Shown: positions 33,176-41,140, counted from the first letter of the stretch. The stretch is DNA of 64,000 nt from Prochlorococcus sp. AG-402-C09 (GCA_003279565.1 QCHN01000002.1:62001-126000); one strand, 5' to 3'. Program-made: numbers and translations. Notes: a model not told the origin generated them from the sequence alone.

Positions 33176-35101
33176 GTGTTGATTAGTCTTGTTAATGCTT
33201 CAACAGACTTTGGGATAAAAAATCTTTTTAAAAATTTAGATCTTCATATAAATAAAAAGGAGAGACTTGGTTTGATTGGTCCAAATGGATCTGGCAAGTC
33301 AACACTTTTGAAAGTCCTTGCAGGGATTGAACCTTTGAGGGAGGGAGAAAGGAGGTGTTTATCATCTTTGCGGATATCTTTAGTAGGGCAAGAGACAAGG
33401 TACGAGAGTGAAAAAAGTATTTTGGAAGAAGTTCTTGAAGGGTGTGGCGAAAAAAGAAAATTATTACTTAATTTCAGCAAGCTAAGTAGAAAAATCGCTC
33501 AAAGTCCAGAAGATGAAGGGCTTTTGAAGAAACTAGGTCAGGCGAGTGAACTTATGGATGCCGCTGGGGCATGGAATTTAGAACAGCAATGTCAAGATGT
33601 TCTAAGAAGACTAGGTATAAATGATTTAGATAAACCAGTAAAAGATCTTTCTGGTGGTTACCGCAAAAGAGTGGGACTTGCGGCTGCACTTGTCTCTAAA
33701 CCTGACGTTTTACTTCTTGATGAACCTACTAATCACCTAGATGCATCTGCAGTGGAATGGCTTCAAAATTGGTTAGACCATTATGAGGGCGCTCTTGTCT
33801 TGATAACTCATGATAGATATGTTCTTGATCGCATTACTACTCGTATGGTCGAAATCAATAATGGAGAAGTTCGCAGGTATTCGGGGAATTATCGTCAATT
33901 TCTTCAACAAAAAGTTGAACAAGAACAATCAGAGGCATCTTCAAAGAAAAAATTTCAGGGTATTTTAAGAAAGGAATTAGCTTGGTTAAGACAAGGTCCT
34001 AAAGCAAGAAGTACAAAACAAAAAGCTCGTATTCAAAGGATTGCTGAAATGCAAGCGAAACCTAAAAATCATGTCAAAGCTAAATTAGAAATGAATTCAT
34101 TGAGTAGAAGAATTGGAAAAATTGCAATTGAAGCTGAAAGTGTAGGACTCTCTTTAAATGATAAAGAGACTAATGTGGATCTTTTACATGATTTTACTTA
34201 TAGCTTTAGTCCAGAGGATCGAGTAGGGATCATTGGTCCAAATGGAAGTGGTAAATCGACTCTTTTAGATCTAATTGCAGGTAAAAGATTGCCTACTAGT
34301 GGGGAAATAAAACTTGGAGAAACTGTTCATATTGGCTATCTCGATCAACATACAAATGATTTAAATCAAGGAAGTGGCTTAAACCGTAAAGTTATCGAAT
34401 TCGTGGAAGAAGCTGCATTACAAATTGATCATGGAGGAAAAAAAATTACTGCATCACAACTCTTAGAGAAATTTCTGTTTCCACCTAGTCAGCAACATAG
34501 CCCTCTACTTAAACTTTCAGGAGGAGAGAAAAGAAGACTTGCTCTCTGTAAAATGCTCATACAAGCTCCCAACGTATTGTTGCTTGATGAACCTACAAAT
34601 GATTTAGATATACAAACACTAAGCGTGTTGGAAGATTTTCTAGAGGACTTCAAAGGTTGCGTCGTAGTCGTATCGCATGATAGATATTTTCTTGATCGAA
34701 CTATTGATCGAATTTTTAATTTTGAAAATGGTTGCTTACGAAGATTTGAAGGTAATTACTCTCGATTTCTGGAACAAAAAATATTAGAGGAGCGAAATAA
34801 TGAAACAAAAGACCAAAATAAGATAGTTAATAATTCACAAAACAAGCGTGGATCAGAAATAAAATCAAATCCTCAAAAAAGTACGAGAAAGTTGAGTTTT
34901 AAAGAAGTTAGAGAATTAAAAGAACTAGATCTGAAACTACCTATGTTGGAAAAACAAAAAATATATTTAGAAAAAAAAATAACTGATAATGATATAGATA
35001 TTTGTGAAATCAGTCATCAATTAGCAGAGCTTATTGAATCTATTCAAGAGCATGAGGATAGATGGATTGAGCTAAGTGAGTTGTCTGACTCGGCGAAGTG
35101 A
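33176..35101 (+). CDS. ABC-F family ATPase (Uup-like)
   Basis: 641 residues with two ABC domains: Walker A GPNGSGKST at 35-43, repeated in the second domain at about 355; signatures DLSGGYRKRVGLAAAL and KLSGGEKRRLALCKML; Walker B LLLDEPTNHLD and LLLDEPTNDLD. The linker between the domains (about 230-310) is the ABC-F P-site motif region, and the C-terminal coiled coil (about 570-640) is Uup-like. Cytosolic, probably acting on ribosomes. GTG start with GAGGA eight bases upstream. Confidence 0.92.
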   Translation: MLISLVNASTDFGIKNLFKNLDLHINKKERLGLIGPNGSGKSTLLKVLAGIEPLREGERRCLSSLRISLVGQETRYESEKSILEEVLEGCGEKRKLLLNFSKLSRKIAQSPEDEGLLKKLGQASELMDAAGAWNLEQQCQDVLRRLGINDLDKPVKDLSGGYRKRVGLAAALVSKPDVLLLDEPTNHLDASAVEWLQNWLDHYEGALVLITHDRYVLDRITTRMVEINNGEVRRYSGNYRQFLQQKVEQEQSEASSKKKFQGILRKELAWLRQGPKARSTKQKARIQRIAEMQAKPKNHVKAKLEMNSLSRRIGKIAIEAESVGLSLNDKETNVDLLHDFTYSFSPEDRVGIIGPNGSGKSTLLDLIAGKRLPTSGEIKLGETVHIGYLDQHTNDLNQGSGLNRKVIEFVEEAALQIDHGGKKITASQLLEKFLFPPSQQHSPLLKLSGGEKRRLALCKMLIQAPNVLLLDEPTNDLDIQTLSVLEDFLEDFKGCVVVVSHDRYFLDRTIDRIFNFENGCLRRFEGNYSRFLEQKILEERNNETKDQNKIVNNSQNKRGSEIKSNPQKSTRKLSFKEVRELKELDLKLPMLEKQKIYLEKKITDNDIDICEISHQLAELIESIQEHEDRWIELSELSDSAK

Positions 35102-35205
35102 AAACGTAATATTTCTCTTGTAATGGAAAACAGATAGAGAAAACAATCTTTAACATTTATATTTTTTTTACGTAAATGACTAATTTTCGTAGTTATTCAT
35201 ACAAG

Positions 35206-35280
35206 ATGAATAACATTATACTTGTCTTCAGGACGTTAGCCTTGGCGCTGCTGCATAGAAGAAATCTTATTTTTGAATAA
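35206..35280 (+). CDS. Possible 24-residue peptide
   Basis: ATG at 35206, TAA at 35278. The peptide begins MNNIILVFRTLALALLHRRN: hydrophobic with a basic tail. The underlying DNA is GC-richer than its surroundings. No ribosome binding site; could be a chance frame or remnant. Confidence 0.22.
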   Translation: MNNIILVFRTLALALLHRRNLIFE

Positions 35281-35353
35281 AAAATTATATTATTCTAAAA
35301 ATATTTTTATCAGTAGCTTCTAGTTATAATGGCTATATGTGTGCAAATAAATT

Positions 35354-35521
35354 GTGAAGTTGATTAAATGGCATAAATCATTTGTTGAACGTGCTCAAAA
35401 AGAAATGGGGATATCCAACTATGCCCTTTATTGGTTTGGCTTCCTTGAGGGTGCTTTAGTTATGTGGTTATTTATGAAAGTTATTTCTGTTTTATGGATA
35501 AAAACGGAGTTTCCCTTTTAA
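35354..35521 (+). CDS. Small membrane protein, 55 residues
   Basis: GTG at 35354 to TAA at 35519-35521. The N-terminal part KLIKWHKSFVERAQKEMGISNY is amphipathic and basic; residues 26-50 (LYWFGFLEGALVMWLFMKVISVLW) form one membrane helix with an acidic residue. Aromatic-rich and coding in character. Precedes another small membrane protein by 22 bases. Small one-helix proteins of this kind are common in Prochlorococcus and often accompany photosynthetic complexes, but no specific family is recognised. Confidence 0.65.
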   Translation: MKLIKWHKSFVERAQKEMGISNYALYWFGFLEGALVMWLFMKVISVLWIKTEFPF

Positions 35522-35543
35522 TAAGAATGTTTTTAAAAAGCGA

Positions 35544-35732
35544 ATGATGGAATTTCTAAAAAAAGTCCCTCCCAATATTTATCTAATCTTATCTTTGATT
35601 TTTATAACAATAGCTATTTCAATTCTATTTTTAGGGAAATTAATTTTTGCCATCTTGTCTTTGATAATGGGACTTAGTTCATTAATAGCATGGACTTTTT
35701 TTGGATTATTTGAAGACACTCAAAATACATAG
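35544..35732 (+). CDS. Small membrane protein, 62 residues
   Basis: Two adjacent hydrophobic helices (about 11-30 and 32-54), short acidic tail LFEDTQNT. Two ATG codons at the start. No family recognised. Only 22 bases after the 55-residue gene, so possibly one transcript. Confidence 0.6.
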   Translation: MMEFLKKVPPNIYLILSLIFITIAISILFLGKLIFAILSLIMGLSSLIAWTFFGLFEDTQNT

Positions 35733-35861
35733 ATCCAGTATTAACTTTTAATGAAGTATGTAGTTGCTATTTCATTTTTGTACTGTCAATATCAATTCGC
35801 TTCTTGTTTTCCTTTTAAACGAATTTATTGTGTCTGGAGATAGATTATCTTTAAGTTGAAA

Positions 35862-36059
35862 ATGGCTATTAATCCAAAAGTGATTTTACCTTCAATTAAA
35901 AAAGGGAGCAGAGCAGGTAGATATTTCCCTAGATGGGCAATTTATAGCTCTGCCGGCGTTGGGGTTTTGATTTTAGTTGGGTTGATTAAAACCTTTCTTC
36001 CTTTTATTGGAACGTTTTTTCTATTGGCTTTCATTTGGTCTCAATCAAAATACAACTGA
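35862..36059 (+). CDS. Small membrane protein, 65 residues
   Basis: Start at ATG 35862 (an in-frame TTG six bases earlier is less likely). Basic N-terminus (NPKVILPSIKKGSRAGRYFPRW), then two hydrophobic helices to the end. The basic, proline-containing N-terminus followed by helices looks like a real cytoplasm-facing anchor. No recognised family. Confidence 0.6.
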   Translation: MAINPKVILPSIKKGSRAGRYFPRWAIYSSAGVGVLILVGLIKTFLPFIGTFFLLAFIWSQSKYN

Positions 36060-36118
36060 AGATACTTAGAATTTCTTCGCCACTAATTAAAGCCAACCTA
36101 CTGGTAACTTTTGACTTG

Positions 36119-36271
36119 TTATCTCCCGATAATGAAATGGTGTACAGATGGAACTGTTCTATAGAGAATGTAAACAATAAGAACTAGTAAATTTCCTCCA
36201 ACAACCGCTGCTCCGGCAGCGAAATTTCCTTCTTTAGTGGTGTAATCCCACTTTGGTTCGTTATCTGTCAT
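36119..36271 (-). CDS. Small membrane protein, 50 residues
   Basis: ATG at 36271, TAA at 36119-36121. Charged N-terminus MTDNEPKWDYTTKEGNF, one glycine/alanine-rich helix (about 18-38, AAGAAVVGGNLLVLIVYILY) and a short basic end. The composition resembles one-helix accessory photosystem proteins and strongly suggests a real gene. No assigned family. Confidence 0.6.
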   Translation of the reverse strand: MTDNEPKWDYTTKEGNFAAGAAVVGGNLLVLIVYILYRTVPSVHHFIIGR

Positions 36272-36476
36272 GGTTGAGTTATTAATCACTTTATTATTGC
36301 CATTTATCCAACGCGTTCAACAAATATAACTAATAAAAGAATAAAGAAACTCCTAATTTTTTTCGAAATCTAAAATTAAAACCGCTTTACTTGAAGGGAA
36401 TAGAGATCTATATATATGGGTTGAGAGTTTTCAGACCTTCAAATGTCTCTCTCTGACTGCTTTTTGAAATGAAGAT

Positions 36477-36800
36477 TTATGCTTCCTCTTTAGAAACTAC
36501 TTCAGCATCAACAACCTGTTGTGAATCAACAAATTCGTTTCTCTTCCTATCTATCCAACTATTAATACCAAACACTAGAGGCTTTGACCCTCGATAGATA
36601 AAAATAGCAGTGGGGAGAACACTTATTAGTCCAACTGCAGGGTTTTTGAATATGAGCCGTCCTGCTTTGACATTAAAAAGAATAATCAAGAGAGAAGGAA
36701 TTAAAACACTGAGAATAGTCTTTAGAGCTTCAGTCCATCCAACACGATAGATCCACCAAATTGAGGCTATGCCAGAAAAATATAAAATAAAATACGTCAT
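36477..36800 (-). CDS. Hypothetical membrane protein, 107 residues
   Basis: Three hydrophobic segments (about 2-18, 25-42, 55-70), then a charged C-terminal tail with WIDRKRNEF and an acidic end (VDAEVVSKEEA). No family recognised. Same strand as the next small membrane gene upstream (36847-37041). Confidence 0.6.
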   Translation of the reverse strand: MTYFILYFSGIASIWWIYRVGWTEALKTILSVLIPSLLIILFNVKAGRLIFKNPAVGLISVLPTAIFIYRGSKPLVFGINSWIDRKRNEFVDSQQVVDAEVVSKEEA

Positions 36801-36846
36801 AAAATATTACTTACCTAGTAAGTCAATGCTTATTTTTTTACCTAGC

Positions 36847-37041
36847 CTAAGAACTTTTTTTACGCTTTGAGTTACTCGTCTCAAGGATGTAAACACTAAA
36901 AGCTATCAATAAAGTTGCCAAAATCGATGCAGCCAGCCAACTTAATTGACTTGAAGTCATCCCTAAGTAAGGACCATCAATAGGTTGCTCAGACCAAGTA
37001 CCAGGCAAGTGCCAGACCTGTGGATTCGATAGAAGGACCAT
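36847..37041 (-). CDS. Small membrane protein, 64 residues
   Basis: Residues 1-30 are aromatic- and proline-rich (NPQVWHLPGTWSEQPIDGPYLG), one membrane helix at about 33-55, basic tail SNSKRKKSS. N-out/C-in topology is suggested by the charges. Unassigned; 46 bases separate it from the 107-residue gene downstream. Confidence 0.55.
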   Translation of the reverse strand: MVLLSNPQVWHLPGTWSEQPIDGPYLGMTSSQLSWLAASILATLLIAFSVYILETSNSKRKKSS

Positions 37042-37258
37042 GCAATACCTTTCATTGGTTTATGTTTAAAGTTTATATTTAAAATGCATAAATGCTCGGA
37101 ATAATCACTTATCGTTACTTGTTTAGAGGACCAAGATTGATTACTAATTTGATTTATAATTAGCAATGGATTCTTTAAATCCTTTAAAAATAATAATTAC
37201 TCATGGCAAAGCCTTGAAACATAAGCCATTGTTAAGTTGAATTCATTTCGAGGTCACA

Positions 37259-37348
37259 ATGTCTAGAGCTATGAACTGGGTTTTGCTTCAATTAGCTATG
37301 AGTTATTACGGAGATTCATTGAAAGAGTTTCAAGTTGATAATGATTAG
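37259..37348 (+). CDS. Possible 29-residue peptide
   Basis: ATG at 37259 with GAGG five bases upstream, TAG at 37346. Begins MSRAMNWVLLQLAMSYYGDS, ends acidic (EFQVDND). Good ribosome binding site and amphipathic helix support translation, but the length allows no family call. Confidence 0.42.
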   Translation: MSRAMNWVLLQLAMSYYGDSLKEFQVDND

Positions 37349-37393
37349 ATATTTATAAATTTTGAATATTTTATTTGATTTTTCATAATTCTC

Positions 37394-37495
37394 ATGAAAT
37401 TACTAACTCAGTTCAGTATTCCTAACCCAAGCAAGGCTGATCTGGCCCAAACCAACAGGATTTCAAAAACAATAAAAAAAGCAGCTAAAAAATAA
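37394..37495 (+). CDS. Possible 33-residue basic peptide
   Basis: ATG at 37394, TAA at 37493-37495. Begins MKLLTQFSIPNPSKADLAQT and ends in a lysine-rich helix (ISKTIKKAAKK). The basic amphipathic end suggests RNA or membrane surface contact; not assignable. Confidence 0.4.
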   Translation: MKLLTQFSIPNPSKADLAQTNRISKTIKKAAKK

Positions 37496-37607
37496 AATCC
37501 TTATTAATTTTTAATTGCAGTGATTACGACCCCTGAAGATATCTTTGCGTAAATCACTACCTGTTAATCGTTGGAAATACTTTTAGTGTTTGATTTTGCA
37601 ATAAATA

Positions 37608-37766
37608 ATGCATGTTCAATTAATTGTTGTTTTTATTTCTGTCATTTTTGCATTGGTGGGGATTCAAATTTTAATTTCTGGCTTTGATGATGATGATGAT
37701 GATGGGGATGGGATGGGTTATTCAATCAAGGATAATTATCATTTCTTAATTACAGATGGATCATGA
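37608..37766 (+). CDS. Small membrane protein with an aspartate run, 52 residues
   Basis: ATG at 37608, TGA at 37764-37766. One hydrophobic helix (residues 2-25), then FDDDDDDGDGMGYSIKDN. The six aspartates are encoded by six perfect GAT repeats (37686-37703), a microsatellite that could slip. The acidic patch next to a membrane helix could bind divalent metal (inference). No family. Confidence 0.55.
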   Translation: MHVQLIVVFISVIFALVGIQILISGFDDDDDDGDGMGYSIKDNYHFLITDGS

Positions 37767-37836
37767 GGTCTAGTCATTTGACACGAGATAATTTACGGTC
37801 TGACACGTTTTTGTCACACCAATTTGTAAGTCTTGC

Positions 37837-37864
37837 AGGCGAGTTGGGTCATACCTGTTCGCTT
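37837..37864. ncRNA. Candidate structured RNA element upstream of hli
   Basis: AGGCGA (37837-37842) pairs with TCGCTT (37859-37864) and GGGT (37846-37849) with ACCT (37853-37856), counting G-U pairs: about 10 bp with a 3-base loop. It lies in a GC-richer block (about 37770-37960) that stands out from its surroundings and precedes an hli gene. Could be a small RNA or leader; unproven. Confidence 0.28.
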
Positions 37865-38015
37865 TCTCTTTAGGTTCTTTGATCGCTTCCCATGTAATTG
37901 TTTTATGGCTTCACTTGAGTCTTTGACCCGCTTGAAAGAGTACAAGCCGAACCCATCCTAATCTTTATATTACTCAATAAGGTATATGAGTTGACTTCAT
38001 ATTCAAAAAAAAAAC

Positions 38016-38216
38016 ATGTCTTCCTCATCACAAGTAATTACAGAATATGGAAAGAAAAATATATTTGCTCGTGAAACTCCTCCACAATTAGTTGAAAATT
38101 ACACAAGCTACCCAAGGGAAGCTGAAAAAACAAATGGACGTTGGACAATGATTGGAATAATGAGCCTTTTGGGTGCATACATTACAACAGGTCAAATTAT
38201 TCCTGGGTTTCTTTAA
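38016..38216 (+). CDS. hli: High-light-inducible protein, 66 residues
   Basis: Single-helix chlorophyll-binding stress protein of the thylakoid. The Hli core EKTNGRWTMIGIMSLLGAYITTGQIIPG holds the chlorophyll a/b-binding motif ExxNGRxAMIG-type with Glu and Asn/Arg ligands, followed by the TGQxxPG end typical of Prochlorococcus Hli proteins. The 35-residue N-terminal extension is longer than in the tandem cluster. Stands alone, 2.3 kb from the cluster. Confidence 0.93.
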   Translation: MSSSSQVITEYGKKNIFARETPPQLVENYTSYPREAEKTNGRWTMIGIMSLLGAYITTGQIIPGFL

Positions 38217-38375
38217 AGTCAATTAAAAAAATGTTGATGAGATTAATCACTGTCTCGGGATGATTATCTGATTGGAGTGTTTCAAATATTTTTTGCTAAT
38301 TATTACTGACTTTTGATTTATTTGTTACACCTGTCATGATTCTACGTCTATTATTTGTAGTTAATTTGTATCAAC

Positions 38376-38450
38376 ATGTCTGATTTGGTTGAGTTTGTTG
38401 CTCTAGTCGTTTTTGGTTTAATATTGCCTTTATCTATCAGCAGATATTAA
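38376..38450 (+). CDS. Possible 24-residue membrane peptide
   Basis: ATG at 38376, TAA at 38448. Begins MSDLVEFVALVVFGLILPLS: one hydrophobic helix with an acidic N-terminus, similar in build to tiny photosystem/cytochrome subunits. Its end overlaps the end of the convergent 181-residue gene by 21 bases, which weakens the call. Confidence 0.3.
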   Translation: MSDLVEFVALVVFGLILPLSISRY

Positions 38451-38975
38451 AGGTTTTAACTTAATGTTCTTGTAGAACCCTTTGCAATCTAGTTTTATTC
38501 TTTTTATTCTCTCTTCTTCCCAAATCCAGTAAACTGGATGAGCCTGCCTAGCTTTTCTTAATTTTTTGCATGATCTTAGGCTAACTGGTGAGAATTCTTT
38601 TGTTTGATCAAATGAATTATCTCTAATTGCTTGATTCAAAACAATACTACCTTCTTTTCCTGATTCTGATCGGTGATAAGTTCCAACTGGTATTTTCAGT
38701 GCTCCCATTGCTCTATTTAAAAAAATCACATGGTGCGGCTCATCCCATTTAGGGTTGATAAGAGTGAATTTTCGCGTACCATCAATCACTAAATTGTTAT
38801 CAATTTGATGATGGTGAATGTAATATTGCTCAAAGTCGCCATCATCAGGAGGTGATATGGCATTTTTGTGATGGATGACAACATCTGTGCCATTTGATCC
38901 CTTTACACCTGCGTCAAAAAATGATACTTGCGCTGTTTCACGAAAAACACAAATAGGGACAAAATTAAGAAGCAT
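38430..38975 (-). CDS. Histidine-rich hypothetical protein, cupin-like
   Basis: 181 residues. VVIHHKNAISPPDDGDFEQYYIHHHQIDNNLVIDGTRKFTLI and LKIPVGTYHRSESGKEGSIVLNQAIRD look like the two conserved motifs of a cupin barrel (HxH...E and a later PxxxxH), with several possible metal-binding histidines. The second half is basic, with Trp and Arg-rich segments. No signal peptide. Fold is an inference from pattern; no specific family recognised. Confidence 0.65.
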   Translation of the reverse strand: MLLNFVPICVFRETAQVSFFDAGVKGSNGTDVVIHHKNAISPPDDGDFEQYYIHHHQIDNNLVIDGTRKFTLINPKWDEPHHVIFLNRAMGALKIPVGTYHRSESGKEGSIVLNQAIRDNSFDQTKEFSPVSLRSCKKLRKARQAHPVYWIWEEERIKRIKLDCKGFYKNIKLKPLISADR

Positions 38976-39094
38976 TTGTTACCCCTCTTTTATCACGATT
39001 CATTCATAATCGAAAATAGTTAATTTATAAATCCCGGTTTTCACATAGGCAGATATTCTTATATAAATTATAATTCTGGCTATTTTTTCGTAAA

Positions 39095-39799
39095 CTAATT
39101 CTGCTTAGAACTAAGACTTTTTAACTCCGAAAAAGAAAATACTTGTTTATTGATTATTGAACCTTCTGAGGATTCTTGATGTATGGATCTAGAGGATAAA
39201 ACCCAAGGCCCACCTTTGAATAAAGGTATAAAAGCATCTTTGTAAAAGCTTTTTCCCTTTAAATCTTTTTTTGAAATTGGATCAAGATATTGACTGGAAT
39301 AACTCTTGCTTAAGTAGCCATTACCAGTATGAGTTACATCCTTAGTAAGGATGATTATTAGATTTCCATGAATATGCCTATAAACCATCGTAACAACATC
39401 GTTCTTGACCCTATATTTGTCACCTTCATTTTTCCCTCCAACTATAACTTCTAAGCCAATTTCATTTGTATCTCCAAAAGTAAAGGTATTTTTACCATGA
39501 GTTTGTTCAAATGATCTTCTGACTCGATGAATAGCAACTTCCCAAAGTTGTGAAGAAATGGCTTTGTGTATTTCTTCGTTATCTATTTCGTTAACAGTGG
39601 CTTTTAAATCTTGTCCTAAGCAAAAGCTTCCTTCTACTTCTATTTCGCCATCTGTCCAAGAACATCTACCTTTATAACCTGAAAAATCTGATTCCCACGT
39701 GTAGCGATTTTCATAGGCAGACTTAAAAAAATGAGTACAATCAGTGCCTGTCATTTCCTTGGTTAGCATAAAACTCTTTTTATTAATTATTTTAGTCAA
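39095..39799 (-). CDS. DUF3386 family protein
   Basis: 234 residues. AYENRYTWESDFSGYKGRCSWTDGEIEVEGSF at the N-terminus and the following ISSQLWEVAIHRVRRSFEQTHGKNTFTFGD segment resemble DUF3386, a cyanobacterial and plant beta-rich family of unknown function. No signal peptide or membrane helix. An in-frame ATG ten codons in (MLTKEMTGTDC) could also be the start. Located alone in the loose region. Confidence 0.72.
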   Translation of the reverse strand: MTKIINKKSFMLTKEMTGTDCTHFFKSAYENRYTWESDFSGYKGRCSWTDGEIEVEGSFCLGQDLKATVNEIDNEEIHKAISSQLWEVAIHRVRRSFEQTHGKNTFTFGDTNEIGLEVIVGGKNEGDKYRVKNDVVTMVYRHIHGNLIIILTKDVTHTGNGYLSKSYSSQYLDPISKKDLKGKSFYKDAFIPLFKGGPWVLSSRSIHQESSEGSIINKQVFSFSELKSLSSKQN

Positions 39800-40101
39800 T
39801 TAAAGATTTTAATAAACTAATTAAAAATATATTTACGAAATACAATTATTTATAGTTATCTATCGCGATTATTATGAGCAATAAACACAGATAAATTGAT
39901 TTCCAAGAAATAATGTTTAATTGCATTTTTTTTAAGGTTATAATTTTTTAATAATTAAGACCATGCAAGAAACGGCTATCAGGCAAAAGAATCACCTAAG
40001 TTGAATACTCCTGCTATTTATTTTTAATAGATCTTTCAAGAATTGTCAGATTTTATGATACACATAACTACAAATCATTTGACTTTATTGGCGATTAAAG
40101 A
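39800..40101. other. 302-base AT-rich gap
   Basis: No gene, hairpin or repeat that I can support. Probably the promoter region of the minus-strand DUF3386 gene. Only frames below 15 codons were seen. Confidence 0.5.
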
Positions 40102-40362
40102 TTACTCGTTATTTTCTTCAACTGAGGATGTTCTATTTTCTGAGTCTAGAGACTCATTCTTGGGATCAGTTTTTTCATCCCAACCCCAGCTTCTTTTGAT
40201 TTCTTTTAGTGACCTGCCACTCTCTCTTTGTTGTGGACTTAAGGGAATCCAACTCCAATCAATTAAAAGTGTGGCTGCAACGCCAAAAAGGACGTGTCCG
40301 ACAAGTACGCCTACGACATCAACTGTAGTGAGTGATGCTTGTCCAATCGAGGGATCGTACAA
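40102..40362 (-). CDS. Conserved-looking membrane protein beside the hli cluster
   Basis: 86 residues from a TTG start. SLTTVDVVGVLVGHVLFGVAATLLIDWSWIPLSP forms one or two helices with a central histidine; the C-terminal 45 residues are charged (SPQQRESGRSLKEIKRSWGWDEK...), cytoplasmic or stromal in character. Divergent from the hli cluster with 193 bases between starts. The opposite strand is also open here, but this frame has the more protein-like composition. Unknown function. Confidence 0.6.
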   Translation of the reverse strand: MYDPSIGQASLTTVDVVGVLVGHVLFGVAATLLIDWSWIPLSPQQRESGRSLKEIKRSWGWDEKTDPKNESLDSENRTSSVEENNE

Positions 40363-40521
40363 ATTATGTTCTATTTGATTTTTCTAATTATAGGAATCTA
40401 ACAAGTGGTTCAAAGAAAAAGTATGGATTAAAGTTTCGTTTTTTATATAGATTTTTCTAATATATTTGATCATTTTTACTAGTATGTTCGGTTGCCCACC
40501 ATCAACTATAGACAAAGGCCC

Positions 40522-40539
40522 GTTACATTACTTTACATA
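40522..40539 (+). promoter_or_regulatory. HLR1 (RpaB-binding) element of the hli cluster
   Basis: GTTACATT-AC-TTTACATA: two direct repeats matching the HLR1 consensus (G/T)TTACA(T/A)(T/A)-NN-(G/T)TTACA(T/A)(T/A) at every position. HLR1 is the binding site of RpaB, response regulator of the NblS/Hik33 kinase. It ends 16 bases before the ATG of the first hli gene, overlapping a possible -10 (ATAATAAA). Confidence 0.78.
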
Positions 40540-40555
40540 ATAAATCCATTTTCAA

Positions 40556-40663
40556 ATGACACCTGAAGCAGAAAAGTTTAACGGTTGGGCAGCAATGCTT
40601 GGCTTCGTTGCAGCCTTTGGCGCATATGCAACAACAGGTCAAATAATCCCTGGCATTTTCTAA
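40556..40663 (+). CDS. hli: High-light-inducible protein, 35 residues
   Basis: Very short Hli: MTPEAEKFNGWAAMLGFVAAFGAYATTGQIIPGIF in outline, with the chlorophyll-binding ExxNGxxAMxGF core and the TGQIIPG end. The mature helix is all there is; it must dimerise or pair with another Hli to bind chlorophyll. First of three tandem hli genes. HLR1 upstream. Confidence 0.92.
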   Translation: MTPEAEKFNGWAAMLGFVAAFGAYATTGQIIPGIF

Positions 40664-40674
40664 ATTTTTTAACG

Positions 40675-40794
40675 ATGCAACCTTCTAACAAAACTATTTT
40701 AGAAAGAAGTATTGGAAGGCCAGCAATGATGGCTTTCGTACTTTTAACAGGTATTTACCTAACAACTGGCCAACTTATCCCTGGTGTTGTGTAA
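40675..40794 (+). CDS. hli: High-light-inducible-like protein, 39 residues
   Basis: ATG at 40675. SIGRPAMMAFVLLTGIYLTTGQLIPGVV: the helix and TGQLIPG end are those of Hli proteins, but the usual E-x-x-N-G chlorophyll ligands are replaced by ERSIGRPAMM, so Glu and Arg remain while Asn is lost. 11 bases after the first hli gene; its stop overlaps the next ATG (TAATG). Confidence 0.88.
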   Translation: MQPSNKTILERSIGRPAMMAFVLLTGIYLTTGQLIPGVV

Positions 40795-40940
40795 TGTCTA
40801 CTCAAAAGAACAACACAAGAATCATTGACCCTGAAAAGGTAACTGCAGAAAGGCTTAACGGCTATGCAGCCCTATTCGGTTGTATCGCTCTTGTTGGAGC
40901 GTATGCAACAACAGGTCAAATCATCCCTGGTTTTGTGTAA
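40794..40940 (+). CDS. hli: High-light-inducible protein, 48 residues
   Basis: ATG at 40794 overlapping the previous TAA. The EKVTAERLNGYAALFGCIALVGAYATTGQIIPGFV region carries the full ExxNGxxAxxG core. N-terminus is polar (TQKNNTRIIDP). Last of the tandem cluster; a strong terminator follows at 41071. Confidence 0.92.
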   Translation: MSTQKNNTRIIDPEKVTAERLNGYAALFGCIALVGAYATTGQIIPGFV

Positions 40941-41070
40941 TAGATAAAAATTACTAAAAAATTTCTGAACATCCAAATTGGCGTTAGGAATTTAGGTTAA
41001 TTATGTTCAGTTATTTAATGGATTCTTTGGCTTGGTATTCCCAAAGAGTTTATAAATTTTCAAAATCAAT

Positions 41071-41097
41071 AAAAAGCTCTCTATCTGAGAGCTTTTT
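41071..41097 (+). terminator. hli cluster terminator
   Basis: AAAAAGCTCTC (41071-41081), loop TATCT, GAGAGCTTTTT (41087-41097): perfect 11-bp stem ending in T, 131 bases after the last hli stop. It may also serve the convergent minus-strand gene at 41141-41335. Confidence 0.85.
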
Positions 41098-41140
41098 AGT
41101 TTCAAAGGGAATATATAATATTAATCAATTAACTTAAAGT

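Noticed and set aside
40043-40378. Plus-strand open frame of 111 codons at the hli neighbourhood
   Set aside because: It mirrors the minus-strand 86-residue gene; its composition (runs of Ser, Pro, Thr, Cys) is poor and it has no ribosome binding site.
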